DNA of 64,000 nucleotides from Streptomyces sp. BK340 (GCF_007827595.1 NZ_VISR01000001.1:372001-436000), one strand, 5' to 3'; counted from the first letter of the stretch, positions 53,892 through 62,812 are shown. Program-made: numbers and translations. Notes: generated from the sequence alone by a model not told the origin.

Positions 53892-53910
53892 ATCGGTGAG
53901 GCTTACCTAA
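53892..53910 (-). promoter_or_regulatory. Iron box (DmdR/IdeR-type) upstream of bfd
   Basis: Minus strand TTAGGTAAGCCTCACCGAT matches the 19-bp consensus TTAGGTTAGGCTAACCTAA at 14 of 19 positions, and TTACCTAACC extends it on one side. Probable repressor site for the iron regulator DmdR1. Confidence 0.7.
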
Positions 53911-53999
53911 CCTTACCCGCCATGCCGAACCCGCAAAAGTGCGTCGGGGCGCGGATCCGGTGTGATCCGCGCCCCAACGCGACTAGCGATCCCTCGTGA

Positions 54000-55346
54000 T
54001 CACTGGTCCCGGTACATCTCGGCGACCAGGAACGCCAGGTCCAGGGACTGGCTGCGGTTCAGGCGGGGGTCGCAGGCCGTCTCGTAGCGCTGGTGCAGGT
54101 CGTCGACGAAGATCTCGTCGCCGCCGCCCACGCACTCGGTGACGTCGTCACCGGTGAGCTCGACGTGGATGCCGCCCGGGTGGGTGCCGAGGGCCTTGTG
54201 GACCTCGAAGAAGCCCTTGACCTCGTCGAGCACGTCGTCGAAGCGCCGGGTCTTGTGCCCGGAGGCCGCCTCGAAGGTGTTGCCGTGCATCGGGTCGGTC
54301 ACCCAGGCCACCGTCGCGCCGGACGCCGTGACCTTCTCCACCAGCTCGGGGAGCTTGTCGCGGATCTTGTCGGCGCCCATGCGGACGATGAAGGTCAGCC
54401 GGCCCGGCTCCCGCTCGGGGTCGAGGCGGTCGATGTACTGCAGCGCCTCCTCGGCCGTCGTCGTCGGACCGAGCTTGATGCCGATCGGGTTGCGGATCTG
54501 CGAGGCGAACTCGATGTGCGCGCCGTCCAGCTGCCGGGTGCGCTCACCGATCCACACCATGTGCGCCGAGACGTCGTACAGCCGGCCGGTGCGCGAGTCC
54601 ACGCGGGTCAGCGCCGACTCGTAGTCCAGCAGCAGCGCCTCGTGCGAGGAGAAGAACTCGACCGTCTTGAACTCCTCCGGGTCCGTGCCGCAGGCCCGCA
54701 TGAAGTTCAGCGCGTTGTCGATCTCCCGCGCCAGCTGCTCGTAGCGCTGCCCGGACGGGGAGGACTTCACGAAGTCCTGGTTCCAGGCGTGCACCTGGCG
54801 CAGGTCGGCGTAGCCGCCGGTGGTGAAGGCGCGCACCAGGTTCAGCGTCGAGGCGGACGCGTTGTACATCCGCTTCAGACGCTCGGGGTCCGGGATGCGG
54901 GCTGCCTCGTTGAAGTCGAAGCCGTTGACCGAGTCACCGCGGTAGGTGGGCAGCGTGACGCCGTCGCGGGTCTCGGTGCCCTTGGAGCGCGGCTTGGAGT
55001 ACTGACCGGCGATGCGGCCGACCTTCACGACCGGCACCGAGGCGGCGTACGTCAGCACGGCGCCCATCTGGAGCAGCGTCTTGAGCTTGTTGCGGATGTG
55101 GTCGGCGGACACCGCGTCGAAGGCCTCGGCGCAGTCGCCGCCCTGGAGGAGGAACGCCTCTCCCTTGGCGACGGCCGCCATCCGGGCGCGCAGCTGGTCG
55201 CACTCGCCCGCAAAGACGAGCGGCGGATACGACTCGAGGTCCGCGATCACTGCGCGCAGAGCCTCGACGTCGGGGTACTCGGGCTGCTGCGCCGCGGGCA
55301 GGTTTCGCCAGGTGTTGCCAGCGCTCGGGCTGGTCTTAGCGTTCAC
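54000..55346 (-). CDS. Class II DAHP synthase
   Basis: First enzyme of the shikimate pathway, joining erythrose-4-phosphate and PEP. 448 residues of the plant/actinobacterial class II type: LLQGGDCAEAF, RIAGQYSKPRS, SSHEALLLDYE, VWIGERTRQLDGAHIEF, GIKLGPTTT, VTDPMHGNT and GGIHVELTGDDVTEC. GTG 55344-55346 gives VNAKTSPSAGNTW with GAGGTG upstream; an open frame further upstream would be non-conserved. It diverges from the trp leader and anthranilate synthase, so the two aromatic genes share a control region. Confidence 0.95.
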   Translation of the reverse strand: MNAKTSPSAGNTWRNLPAAQQPEYPDVEALRAVIADLESYPPLVFAGECDQLRARMAAVAKGEAFLLQGGDCAEAFDAVSADHIRNKLKTLLQMGAVLTYAASVPVVKVGRIAGQYSKPRSKGTETRDGVTLPTYRGDSVNGFDFNEAARIPDPERLKRMYNASASTLNLVRAFTTGGYADLRQVHAWNQDFVKSSPSGQRYEQLAREIDNALNFMRACGTDPEEFKTVEFFSSHEALLLDYESALTRVDSRTGRLYDVSAHMVWIGERTRQLDGAHIEFASQIRNPIGIKLGPTTTAEEALQYIDRLDPEREPGRLTFIVRMGADKIRDKLPELVEKVTASGATVAWVTDPMHGNTFEAASGHKTRRFDDVLDEVKGFFEVHKALGTHPGGIHVELTGDDVTECVGGGDEIFVDDLHQRYETACDPRLNRSQSLDLAFLVAEMYRDQ

Positions 55347-55457
55347 GGTCACCTCGTAAACATTACGGGGTCGTGTCGCCATATTTTCCTCCGGCTCGAC
55401 TGGTGAGACGGAGTGTTTGCCTCATGGACGCCACGGCCGTGCGGTAGGGTTCCTCGC

Positions 55458-55514
55458 ATGTTCGCGCTTTCGACCCAGAACTGGTGGTGGACCGCTCATC
55501 CGGCGGCCCGCTGA
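55458..55514 (+). CDS. trpL: trp operon leader peptide (leaderless)
   Basis: An 18-residue peptide, MFALSTQNWWWTAHPAAR, with three consecutive Trp codons. TAGGGT (55445-55450) ends exactly 7 nt before the ATG and no ribosome site exists, so the mRNA should begin at the A of ATG. Stalling at the Trp codons decides whether the downstream attenuator hairpin forms. Confidence 0.9.
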   Translation: MFALSTQNWWWTAHPAAR

Positions 55515-55535
55515 CTGCGCGTACTCAAGACTTCG

Positions 55536-55562
55536 CGAAGGCCGCCCGAGGGGCGGCCTTCG
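55536..55562 (+). terminator. Trp attenuator hairpin
   Basis: CGAAGGCCGCCC (55536-55547) pairs perfectly with GGGCGGCCTTCG (55551-55562), loop GAG, followed by GCGTTTCC. It lies 21 nt after the trp leader stop codon and 41 nt before the anthranilate synthase ATG. Confidence 0.85.
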
Positions 55563-55603
55563 GCGTTTCCGGGGTCGTTCCTCTCCATCGAGAAGGATCA
55601 CCC

Positions 55604-57475
55604 ATGGATCTCCAGAACCTCTTGCACGACCCCCGCCCCTTCGCCCTGCTGCGCCGCCGCACCCCGGGCCGTGACGAGCACACGGTGGAGGTGCTGCTCG
55701 GTCCCGTCTCCTCCCGGGACCGTCTGGCCGACCTGCCCGCCGAGGGCCTCGCGCTGGTGCCGTTCCGGCAGATCCGCGAGCGCGGCTTCGACGTCCGTGA
55801 CGACGGCACACCGCTGCTGGTACTGACGCCCGAGGAGTCGTACGAGATCCCGCTGGCCGAGGCCCTCCGGTCGCTGCCGGGCCATGACGTGCGGGTCGAG
55901 GGCGGGGGCTTCGACGTCGACGACGACGAGTACGCCGAGATCGTCGGGCAGGTGCTGCGCGAGGAGATCGGCCGGGGCGAGGGCGCGAACTTCGTGATCC
56001 GGCGGACGTACGAGGGTGAGATCCCGGGGTTCGGGCGGGCCGACGCGCTGGCGCTGTTCCGGCGGCTGCTGGAGGGCGAGCGGGGCGCGTACTGGACGTT
56101 CGTCGTGCACACCGGGGACCGGACGCTGGTCGGTGCCAGTCCCGAGGTCCATGTGCGGATGTCCGGCGGCACGGTCGTGATGAACCCGATCAGCGGGACG
56201 TACCGGTATCCGGCCGAGGGGCCGACGGCCGGGCACCTGCTGGACTTCCTCGCCGACGGCAAGGAGATCGAGGAGCTGTCCATGGTCGTCGACGAGGAAC
56301 TGAAGATGATGTGCACCGTCGGCGACATGGGCGGGGTGGTCGTCGGCCCGCGGCTGAAGGAGATGGCGCACCTCGCGCACACCGAGTACGAGCTGCGCGG
56401 CAAGTCCTCGCTGGACGTGCGGGAGGTGCTGAAGGAGACCATGTTCGCGGCGACGGTCACCGGGTCTCCGGTACAGAACGCCTGCCGGGTGATCGAGCGG
56501 TACGAACCCCTCGGGCGGGACGGTGCCGGGCGCGGCTACTACGCGGGTGCGCTGGCCCTCATCGGCCGGGACTCCGGGGGCGCCCAGACCCTCGACTCCC
56601 CCATCCTGATCCGCACCGCCGACATCTCCGCCGGCGGCCGGCTGCGGGTCCCGGTCGGCGCGACGCTGGTGCGCGGCTCGGACCCGGCGGGCGAGGTGGC
56701 CGAGACGCACGCCAAGGCGGCGGGCGTCCTGGCGGCCCTGGGGGTGGGGCCGGCCCGGCCGCGCGACGAGCGGGAGCGGCCCCGGCTCTCCGACGACCCC
56801 CGGGTGCGGGCCGCGCTGGACGGGCGCCGCGCGTCGCTGGCGCCGTTCTGGCTGCGGATGCAGGAGCCCTCGGCGGTGCTGGAAGGGCATGCCCTGGTGG
56901 TCGACGGGGAGGACACCTTCACGGCGATGCTGGCGCACGTACTGCGCTCGGCCGGACTGGAGGTGACCGTGCGGCGCTACGACGAGCCGGGGCTGCGGGA
57001 GGCCGTGCGCGCGCACGAGGGGCCGGTCGTCCTCGGGCCCGGCCCGGGTGACCCCGGCGACCTGGACGATCCCAAGATGCGCTTCCTGCGGGCCTTGGCC
57101 GCAGAGGTCGTCCGGGAACACCGGCACGGTGTCCTCGGGGTCTGCCTGGGCCACGAGCTGATCGCGGCGGAGCTGGGGCTGGAGATCGTCCGGAAGGAGG
57201 TCCCCCACCAGGGGGCGCAGACCACGATCGACCTGTTCGGGCGGGCGCAGACCGTCGGCTTCTACAACAGCTTCGTGGCGCACTGCGACGAGGAGGCGGC
57301 ACGGGAGCTGGCCGCGCACGGGGTGGAGGTGAGCCGGGCGGAGAACGGGGAGGTGCACGCGGTACGAGGTCCGGGCTTCGCCGGGGTGCAGTTCCACCCG
57401 GAGTCGGTGCTGAGCCTGGACGGGGCCGCGGTCGTACGGGAGCTGATGGGTCAGCTGCGCCGCACGACCGTGTAG
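55604..57475 (+). CDS. Anthranilate synthase, fused TrpE-TrpG
   Basis: Converts chorismate and glutamine to anthranilate. 623 residues in one chain: chorismate-binding component to about residue 420 (NPISGTYRYPAEGPT, ELKMMCTVGDMG, MFAATVTGSPVQNACRVIERYEP blocks), then a class I glutamine amidotransferase with GPGPGDPGD, nucleophile Cys in GVCLGHELIAAELG (about 513) and the HPESV histidine. ATG 55604 after GAAGGA. Trp-sensitive attenuation is shown by the leader upstream. Its 3' end converges on pfkA with a 16-nt gap. Confidence 0.95.
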   Translation: MDLQNLLHDPRPFALLRRRTPGRDEHTVEVLLGPVSSRDRLADLPAEGLALVPFRQIRERGFDVRDDGTPLLVLTPEESYEIPLAEALRSLPGHDVRVEGGGFDVDDDEYAEIVGQVLREEIGRGEGANFVIRRTYEGEIPGFGRADALALFRRLLEGERGAYWTFVVHTGDRTLVGASPEVHVRMSGGTVVMNPISGTYRYPAEGPTAGHLLDFLADGKEIEELSMVVDEELKMMCTVGDMGGVVVGPRLKEMAHLAHTEYELRGKSSLDVREVLKETMFAATVTGSPVQNACRVIERYEPLGRDGAGRGYYAGALALIGRDSGGAQTLDSPILIRTADISAGGRLRVPVGATLVRGSDPAGEVAETHAKAAGVLAALGVGPARPRDERERPRLSDDPRVRAALDGRRASLAPFWLRMQEPSAVLEGHALVVDGEDTFTAMLAHVLRSAGLEVTVRRYDEPGLREAVRAHEGPVVLGPGPGDPGDLDDPKMRFLRALAAEVVREHRHGVLGVCLGHELIAAELGLEIVRKEVPHQGAQTTIDLFGRAQTVGFYNSFVAHCDEEAARELAAHGVEVSRAENGEVHAVRGPGFAGVQFHPESVLSLDGAAVVRELMGQLRRTTV

Positions 57476-57491
57476 CCGTCCGGGGTGGACG

Positions 57492-58520
57492 TCAGCCGAA
57501 GAACACCCCGACCTCCTCGTACAGCTTCGGGTCCACCGTCTTCAGTCTGGCCGTGGCCTCGGCGATCGGGACACGGACGATGTCGGTGCCGCGCAGGGCG
57601 ACCATCTTGCCGAAGTCGCCGTCACGGACGCAGTCGACGGCGTGCAGACCGAAGCGGGTGGCGAGCCAGCGGTCGAAGGCGCTCGGGGTGCCGCCGCGCT
57701 GGATGTGCCCGAGGACCGTGGTGCGGGCCTCCTTGCCGGTGCGCTTCTCGATCTCCTTGGCCAGCCACTCGCCGACGCCGGAGAGGCGGACGTGCCCGAA
57801 GGAGTCGAGCGACCCGTCCTTGAGGACCATGTCGCCGTCCTTCGGCATGGCGCCCTCGGCGACGACGACGATCGGGGCGTACGACGCCTTGAAGCGGGAG
57901 GTGATCCAGGCGCACACCTGGTCGAGGTCGAAGCGCTGTTCGGGGATGAGGATGACGTTGGCGCCGCCGGCCAGGCCGGAGTGCAGGGCGATCCAGCCGG
58001 CGTGGCGGCCCATCACCTCGCAGACGAGGACCCGCATATGGGACTCGGCGGTGGTGTGCAGACGGTCGATGGCCTCGGTGGCGATGCCCACGGCGGTGTC
58101 GAAGCCGAAGGTGTAGTCGGTGGCGGACAGGTCGTTGTCGATGGTCTTGGGCACGCCGACACAGGGCACGCCGTACTCGTCGGACAGCCGCGCGGCGACG
58201 CCGAGCGTGTCCTCGCCGCCGATCGCGACGAGCGCCTCGACCTCCAGCTTGGCCAGGTTCTCCTTGATCCGGCGGATGCCGTTCTCCTGCTTGAGCGGAT
58301 TGGTGCGCGAGGAGCCGAGGATGGTGCCGCCGCGGGGCAGGATGCCGCGTACGGCGGGGATGTCGAGGCGGACGGTGTCGCCTTCGAGAGGTCCGCGCCA
58401 GCCGTCCCGGAAGCCGACGAAGTCGTATCCGTACTCCTGAACGCCCTTGCGGACGATGCCCCGGATGACGGCGTTGAGCCCGGGGCAGTCGCCGCCTCCG
58501 GTCAGTACTCCGATCCGCAT
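57492..58520 (-). CDS. pfkA: 6-phosphofructokinase, PPi-type signature
   Basis: Phosphorylates fructose-6-phosphate. 342 residues with GGGDCPGLNAVIR, PRGGTILGSSRTNP, IDNDL, EVMGRHAGWIA and GHIQRGGTPSAFDR. At the residue that sets phosphoryl donor (E. coli Gly104) it has GGE-D104, and at E. coli Gly124 it has Lys (PKTIDND). That Asp/Lys pair is the mark of pyrophosphate-dependent enzymes such as Amycolatopsis methanolica PPi-PFK. ATG 58518-58520. Streptomyces has several PFKs; this one corresponds, as I recall, to SCO2119. Confidence 0.9.
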   Translation of the reverse strand: MRIGVLTGGGDCPGLNAVIRGIVRKGVQEYGYDFVGFRDGWRGPLEGDTVRLDIPAVRGILPRGGTILGSSRTNPLKQENGIRRIKENLAKLEVEALVAIGGEDTLGVAARLSDEYGVPCVGVPKTIDNDLSATDYTFGFDTAVGIATEAIDRLHTTAESHMRVLVCEVMGRHAGWIALHSGLAGGANVILIPEQRFDLDQVCAWITSRFKASYAPIVVVAEGAMPKDGDMVLKDGSLDSFGHVRLSGVGEWLAKEIEKRTGKEARTTVLGHIQRGGTPSAFDRWLATRFGLHAVDCVRDGDFGKMVALRGTDIVRVPIAEATARLKTVDPKLYEEVGVFFG

Positions 58521-58643
58521 GGAAATGTCCCTTCGCCGCGGTTGCCTGACGCTCAGTCACGGTAATGGTGATTCGCGTCACACAGCGAGAGGCGGGAAGG
58601 GTGATTCCGGTGAATTGTCAGGAGGCGGCTTGACCAGGCGGTT

Positions 58644-59321
58644 TCACGCGTCGTCGAGCCCGCGCTCGATCGCGTACCGCACCAACTCCACCCGGTTGTG
58701 CAGCTGGAGCTTGCCGAGGGTGTTCTGGACGTGGTTCTGCACCGTGCGGTGGGAGATGACGAGGCGTTCGGCGATCTGCTTGTAGCTCAGGCCCTTGGCG
58801 ACCAGCCGCAGCACCTCCGTCTCCCGCTCGGTCAGCCGGGGCGCCCCCGGCTCGTCGGCGTCCGGGGCGGGCGCGGGCTCGGAGGCCAGGCGCCGGTACT
58901 CGCCGAGGACCAGTCCGGCCAGGCCCGGCGTGAACACCGGGTCGCCGACCGCGGTACGGCGGACCGCGTCCAGGAGTTCCTCGGTGGAGGCCGACTTGAG
59001 CAGGTAGCCGGTCGCGCCGGACTTCACGGCCTCCAGCACGTCGGCGTGCTCGCCGCTCGCGGACAGGACCAGGACGCGCAGCGCGGGGTTGTGGCCGACC
59101 AGTTCCTTGCACACCTGGACGCCGGGCTTGGCGGGCAGGTTGAGGTCCAGCACGAGGACGTCGGGGGCGGCGGCCTTGGCCCGGCGGACCGCCTGCTCGC
59201 CGTCACCCGCGGTGGCGACCACCTCGAAGCCGGACTCGCCCAGGTCCCGGGCGACGGCGTCGCGCCACATGGGGTGGTCGTCGACCACCATGACCTTGAT
59301 CGGGTCCTGCTGCTCGCTCAT
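58644..59321 (-). CDS. NarL/LuxR-type response regulator (MacR-like)
   Basis: Response regulator of 225 residues: receiver with acidic pocket VMVVDDHPMWRDA, phospho-Asp in DVLVLDLNLPAKPG, Lys in GYLLKSAS, and a C-terminal LuxR HTH (LTERETEVLRLVAKGLSYKQIAERLVISHRTVQNHVQNTLGKL). ATG 59319-59321 overlaps the kinase TGA (ATGA). As I recall, SCO2120 (MacR) is the S. coelicolor counterpart and controls morphogenic membrane proteins; that role is inferred here. Confidence 0.92.
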   Translation of the reverse strand: MSEQQDPIKVMVVDDHPMWRDAVARDLGESGFEVVATAGDGEQAVRRAKAAAPDVLVLDLNLPAKPGVQVCKELVGHNPALRVLVLSASGEHADVLEAVKSGATGYLLKSASTEELLDAVRRTAVGDPVFTPGLAGLVLGEYRRLASEPAPAPDADEPGAPRLTERETEVLRLVAKGLSYKQIAERLVISHRTVQNHVQNTLGKLQLHNRVELVRYAIERGLDDA

Positions 59322-60541
59322 CGCTTCTCCGCCTCGTCCCGTGAGACCTTGGGTACCGTCAGTTCGACCTCCGTGCCCTGCCCGGGGACGGAGATCAGTT
59401 CGGCGCTGCCGCCGAGGTCGCGCAGTCGTCCCCGGATCGACTGGGCCACACCGAGCCGGCCCTCGCCCTCGGCCTGGGCGAGCCGGCCCTCGGGGATGCC
59501 GGGGCCGTCGTCCCGTACGGTGACGACGATCTCGTCGGGCTCGTCCTCGACGAGGATCCAGGCCCGGGCCTCGGCACCGGCGTGCCGGCGCACGTTGTCC
59601 AGGGCCGCCCCGACCGCGGCGGCCAGCTCCCGCGCCGCCGGTCGCGGCAGCGGCACCGGGGCACCGGGCTCGGCGAGGCTGACCCGGGCGCCGGCATGGG
59701 GGGCGAGCAGGATGCGCAGGTCGACGGGTCCGTCGGCCGGCTCGTCATCGGGCTCCTCGACCGCTCGGACGACGGCTCCGTCGGCCGTGTCCTCCGACAC
59801 CCTGGAGACCGGCAGCAGCCCGCCGGAGACCAGCGTGCGCAGCGCCACCTCCTGCTCGCCCGCGAGGCGCCCCAGTTCGGCCGCCTCGCCGCCGATGACC
59901 GCGCCGCGCCGCTGCACCATGGCCAGCACCTGGAGCACGCTGTCGTGGATGTCCCGGGCCAGCCGCTCCCGTTCCCGGGTCGCGGCCTCGATCTCCAGGG
60001 CGCGGGCGAGGGTGCGCTCGGAGGCGCGGGCGACCTCCACCACGTAGCCGATGGCGATGGAGGCCACCCAGACCAGGATCACGTTGTGCACGGTGTCCCG
60101 GGCCGGGGTGCCGCGCTCGACCAGGTTGACGACGGCGACGGCCGTGGAGGCCACGGCGGCCCAGCGCCAGCCGCCCTTGATGGCGAAGGCCAGCACCGAG
60201 CCGGCGGTCCATATCGACGGCAGCGTCGGGCCGCCGCCCGCGATCCGCTCGTGGCTGTCGGCGAGCGGGGTGAGCATGATGCCGGCGAGGGCGATCGTCA
60301 GGTCGGCGGCCAGGAAGCGCCTGGTGCAGCTCGCCGCGTTCGCCACCCTGGGCAGGGTGGCCAGGGTCCAGCCGACCAGGACCGCGTAGTAGGCGACGGC
60401 GACCCAGGGGCGTACGAAATGGTCGTACGCCGTGGCGCACAGGCCAATGGCGTACAGCATGGTCAGCACCCGGTATCCGGCGAGCGCACGCCACAGCGGC
60501 AGCTCGACCGACATCCGCATGACCCGCTCGCGCTTCGGCAT
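59318..60541 (-). CDS. Sensor histidine kinase (MacS-like)
   Basis: Membrane histidine kinase of 407 residues, HisKA_3 type. Four to six hydrophobic segments in the first 170 residues, the phospho-His block RERERLARDIHDSVLQVLAMVQRR (about 195-215) and HATPase motifs DNVRRHAGAE and DDGPGIPEGR. ATG 60539-60541 is preceded by a 9-G tract one base upstream, which may act as the ribosome site; ATG codons at residues 8 and 10 are alternatives. It pairs with the regulator by a 4-nt overlap. Confidence 0.9.
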   Translation of the reverse strand: MPKRERVMRMSVELPLWRALAGYRVLTMLYAIGLCATAYDHFVRPWVAVAYYAVLVGWTLATLPRVANAASCTRRFLAADLTIALAGIMLTPLADSHERIAGGGPTLPSIWTAGSVLAFAIKGGWRWAAVASTAVAVVNLVERGTPARDTVHNVILVWVASIAIGYVVEVARASERTLARALEIEAATRERERLARDIHDSVLQVLAMVQRRGAVIGGEAAELGRLAGEQEVALRTLVSGGLLPVSRVSEDTADGAVVRAVEEPDDEPADGPVDLRILLAPHAGARVSLAEPGAPVPLPRPAARELAAAVGAALDNVRRHAGAEARAWILVEDEPDEIVVTVRDDGPGIPEGRLAQAEGEGRLGVAQSIRGRLRDLGGSAELISVPGQGTEVELTVPKVSRDEAEKR

Positions 60542-60570
60542 GCCCCCCCCCGCTCCCCCGGTTTCCCCCG

Positions 60571-61320
60571 CTAGCCCTCGGCCTGCTTCTTCTCCGCCTC
60601 CTTGGCGGCCTTCTCCGCTTCCCTGGCCGCCTTCGCCGCGTCCGCGATCTGCCGCTTGGCGGCGGTCGCGTACATGTCGACGTACTCCTGGCCGGAGAGC
60701 TTCATGATCTCGTACATGACCTCGTCGGTCACCGCGCGCAGCACGAAGCGGTCGTGCTCCATACCCTGGTAGCGGCTGAAGTCCAGCGGCTTGCCGATGC
60801 GGATGCCCGGTCGCATCAGCTTGGGCATCACCTTGCCCGGCGGCTGGATCTTCTCGGTGTCGATCATCGCCACGGGGATGACCGGCGCGCCGGTGGCGAG
60901 CGCCACGCGCGCGAGGCCGCCGGGCTTGCCCCGGTACAGCCGGCCGTCGGGAGAGCGGGTGCCCTCCGGGTAGATGCCGAACAGCTCACCGCGCTCCAGC
61001 ACCTCTATACCGCTCTTGATCGCGGCCTCGCCGGCGCCGCGCGCCCCGGAGCGGTCCACCGGGAGCTGTCCGACGCCCTTGAAGAAGGCGGCCGTGAGGC
61101 GGCCCTTCACGCCCGGGGTGGTGAAATACTCGGCCTTCGCGATGAAGGTGACCTTGCGGTCGAGGATCGCGGGCAGGAAGAAGGAGTCCGAGAAGGACAG
61201 GTGATTGCTCGCCAGAATTGCGGCACCTTCGGCCGGAATGTTCTCCAGGCCCTCCACCCAAGGTCTGAAGGCGACCTTCAGCGGTCCTCCGATGGCGACC
61301 TTCATCGTGCCGTACAACAC
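60571..61320 (-). CDS. 1-acyl-sn-glycerol-3-phosphate acyltransferase (PlsC family)
   Basis: Phospholipid acyltransferase of 249 residues on the inner membrane. Catalytic NHLSFSD (NHX4D) about residue 41, substrate block GIYPEGTRSPDGRLYRGKPGGLARVAL and PVIPVAMIDTEKI. A Lys/Ala/Glu-rich coiled tail (AAKAAREAEKAAKEAEKKQ) closes it. GTG 61318-61320. It lies 29 nt ahead of the histidine kinase on the same strand, so an operon is likely. Confidence 0.92.
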   Translation of the reverse strand: MLYGTMKVAIGGPLKVAFRPWVEGLENIPAEGAAILASNHLSFSDSFFLPAILDRKVTFIAKAEYFTTPGVKGRLTAAFFKGVGQLPVDRSGARGAGEAAIKSGIEVLERGELFGIYPEGTRSPDGRLYRGKPGGLARVALATGAPVIPVAMIDTEKIQPPGKVMPKLMRPGIRIGKPLDFSRYQGMEHDRFVLRAVTDEVMYEIMKLSGQEYVDMYATAAKRQIADAAKAAREAEKAAKEAEKKQAEG

Positions 61321-61467
61321 CCGCGTGCCTCCTGTTTCCGTGGATCAGACCTTAACCCGGACCGCCGTCAATGACCCCGACGACCCTGGTCGGTGTCAGT
61401 GCGGTCGCGTACGGTGAAGCACATCCGCCAGTTCTTCACGCCTTTCTCAGGAACAGGAGCCCGAAAG

Positions 61468-62247
61468 GTGCCGGTTCTCCCCGGAGCCGAGCCGTACCGC
61501 CGCGAGGGCGGGGAGGTGGGTGTTCTCCTCTGTCACGGCTTCACCGGCTCGCCCCAGTCGCTGCGTCCCTGGGCGGAGCACCACGCGGCGCACGGCCTGA
61601 CCGTGTCGCTGCCGCTGCTGCCCGGGCACGGCACCCGCTGGGAGGACCTGCAGGTCACGGGCTGGGAGGACTGGTACGCGGAGGTGGACCGCGAGCTGCG
61701 GGCGCTCTCCGAGCGGTGCTCCCGGGTGTTCGTGGCGGGCCTGTCGATGGGCGGGGCGCTGGCGCTGCGGCTGGCGGCCCGAGGCGGCGAGCGGGTCGCC
61801 GGGGCGGTCGTCGTCAACCCGGCGACCCGGGTGCACGGCCTGTCGGCGTACGTCCTTCCGGTGGCCCGGCACCTGGTGCGGACGACCCGGGGCATCGCCA
61901 GCGACATCGCCAAGGGCGGCCCGGCGCTGCTCGGTTACGACCGGGTGCCGCTGCACGCGGCGCACTCCCTGCGGGTGTTCCTGCGCCGGCTGGACGGCGA
62001 GCTGCCCCAGGTGACCCAGCCGTTGCTGCTGCTGCGCAGCGCGCGGGACCATGTGGTCCCGGCGGCGGACTCGGTCCGGGTGCTGAGCCGGGTGTCCTCC
62101 GTGGACGTAACGGAGATCGTGCTGGAACAGAGTTACCACGTGGCGACGTTGGACCACGATGCGGACCGGATCTTCGAGGAGAGCCTCGCCTTCATCGGCC
62201 GGCTCGCACCCAGTGTCGGCAAGGAAGGGACGGCCGCAGTTGGCTGA
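61468..62247 (+). CDS. Alpha/beta hydrolase, Est30-like carboxylesterase
   Basis: Serine hydrolase of 259 residues. The nucleophile Ser is in FVAGLSMGGALALRLA, oxyanion loop GVLLCHGFTGSPQSLRPWAE, and the late Asp (SARDHVVPAADSV) and His (SYHVATLDHDADRI) are placed as in Est30 carboxylesterase. The preferred start is GTG 61468, with AGGAG 8 nt upstream; the in-frame upstream part (61393) looks non-conserved. It overlaps the following gene by 8 nt. Confidence 0.88.
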   Translation: MPVLPGAEPYRREGGEVGVLLCHGFTGSPQSLRPWAEHHAAHGLTVSLPLLPGHGTRWEDLQVTGWEDWYAEVDRELRALSERCSRVFVAGLSMGGALALRLAARGGERVAGAVVVNPATRVHGLSAYVLPVARHLVRTTRGIASDIAKGGPALLGYDRVPLHAAHSLRVFLRRLDGELPQVTQPLLLLRSARDHVVPAADSVRVLSRVSSVDVTEIVLEQSYHVATLDHDADRIFEESLAFIGRLAPSVGKEGTAAVG

Positions 62248-62803
62248 GCACGACTCCGACCGCGAGGACCGCGAGCCGGACGAGAAGGGCGTGCCCTTCG
62301 ACGAGGACGCCGCCTGGCGGGCCATCGTCGCAGGGTACGGCGACGAACCACCGGACCCGCCGGGTTCCAGGCCCTTCAGGCCGGTCGAGGATCTCGCGCT
62401 GCCCGAACCCGAGCCCCCGGCCGAGGGCCCGGCCGGCTCCGAGGAGCCGCGGCCCGCGAAGCCGCTCGGCAGCTCGATCTCGTTCGCGCCCGGCGTGGGC
62501 CCGCGTGACCACACCCCGCCGGAGCCGTCCGAGGACGACTTCGACGAGGACGACGAGGGCCACTTCGTACCGCCCGAGCCACCGCCGCTGCCGACCGCCG
62601 ACACGACCGCGAGGTTCGCCTGGCTCGGGGTCCTCGGCGGCCCGGTGCTGCTCCTGGTGGCCGTGCTGCTCGGCTGGGAGATGACCTGGTGGCTGACGAC
62701 CGCCGGGATCGGCGGGTTCCTGGGCGGATTCGCCACGCTGGTGATGCGGATGAAGACGGACGACGACGGGGACGACGAACCGGGACACGGCGCGGTCGTC
62801 TGA
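62240..62803 (+). CDS. Acidic membrane protein, hypothetical
   Basis: 187 residues. The first 115 are acidic and Pro-rich (EDREPDEKGVPFDEDAAWRAIVAGYGDEP), then two hydrophobic segments (about 122-165), then an Asp-rich tail. TTG 62240 follows GGAAGGGA and overlaps the esterase end by 8 nt, so translation is probably coupled. No function is known. Confidence 0.72.
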   Translation: MAEHDSDREDREPDEKGVPFDEDAAWRAIVAGYGDEPPDPPGSRPFRPVEDLALPEPEPPAEGPAGSEEPRPAKPLGSSISFAPGVGPRDHTPPEPSEDDFDEDDEGHFVPPEPPPLPTADTTARFAWLGVLGGPVLLLVAVLLGWEMTWWLTTAGIGGFLGGFATLVMRMKTDDDGDDEPGHGAVV

Positions 62804-62812
62804 CAGACCGGC

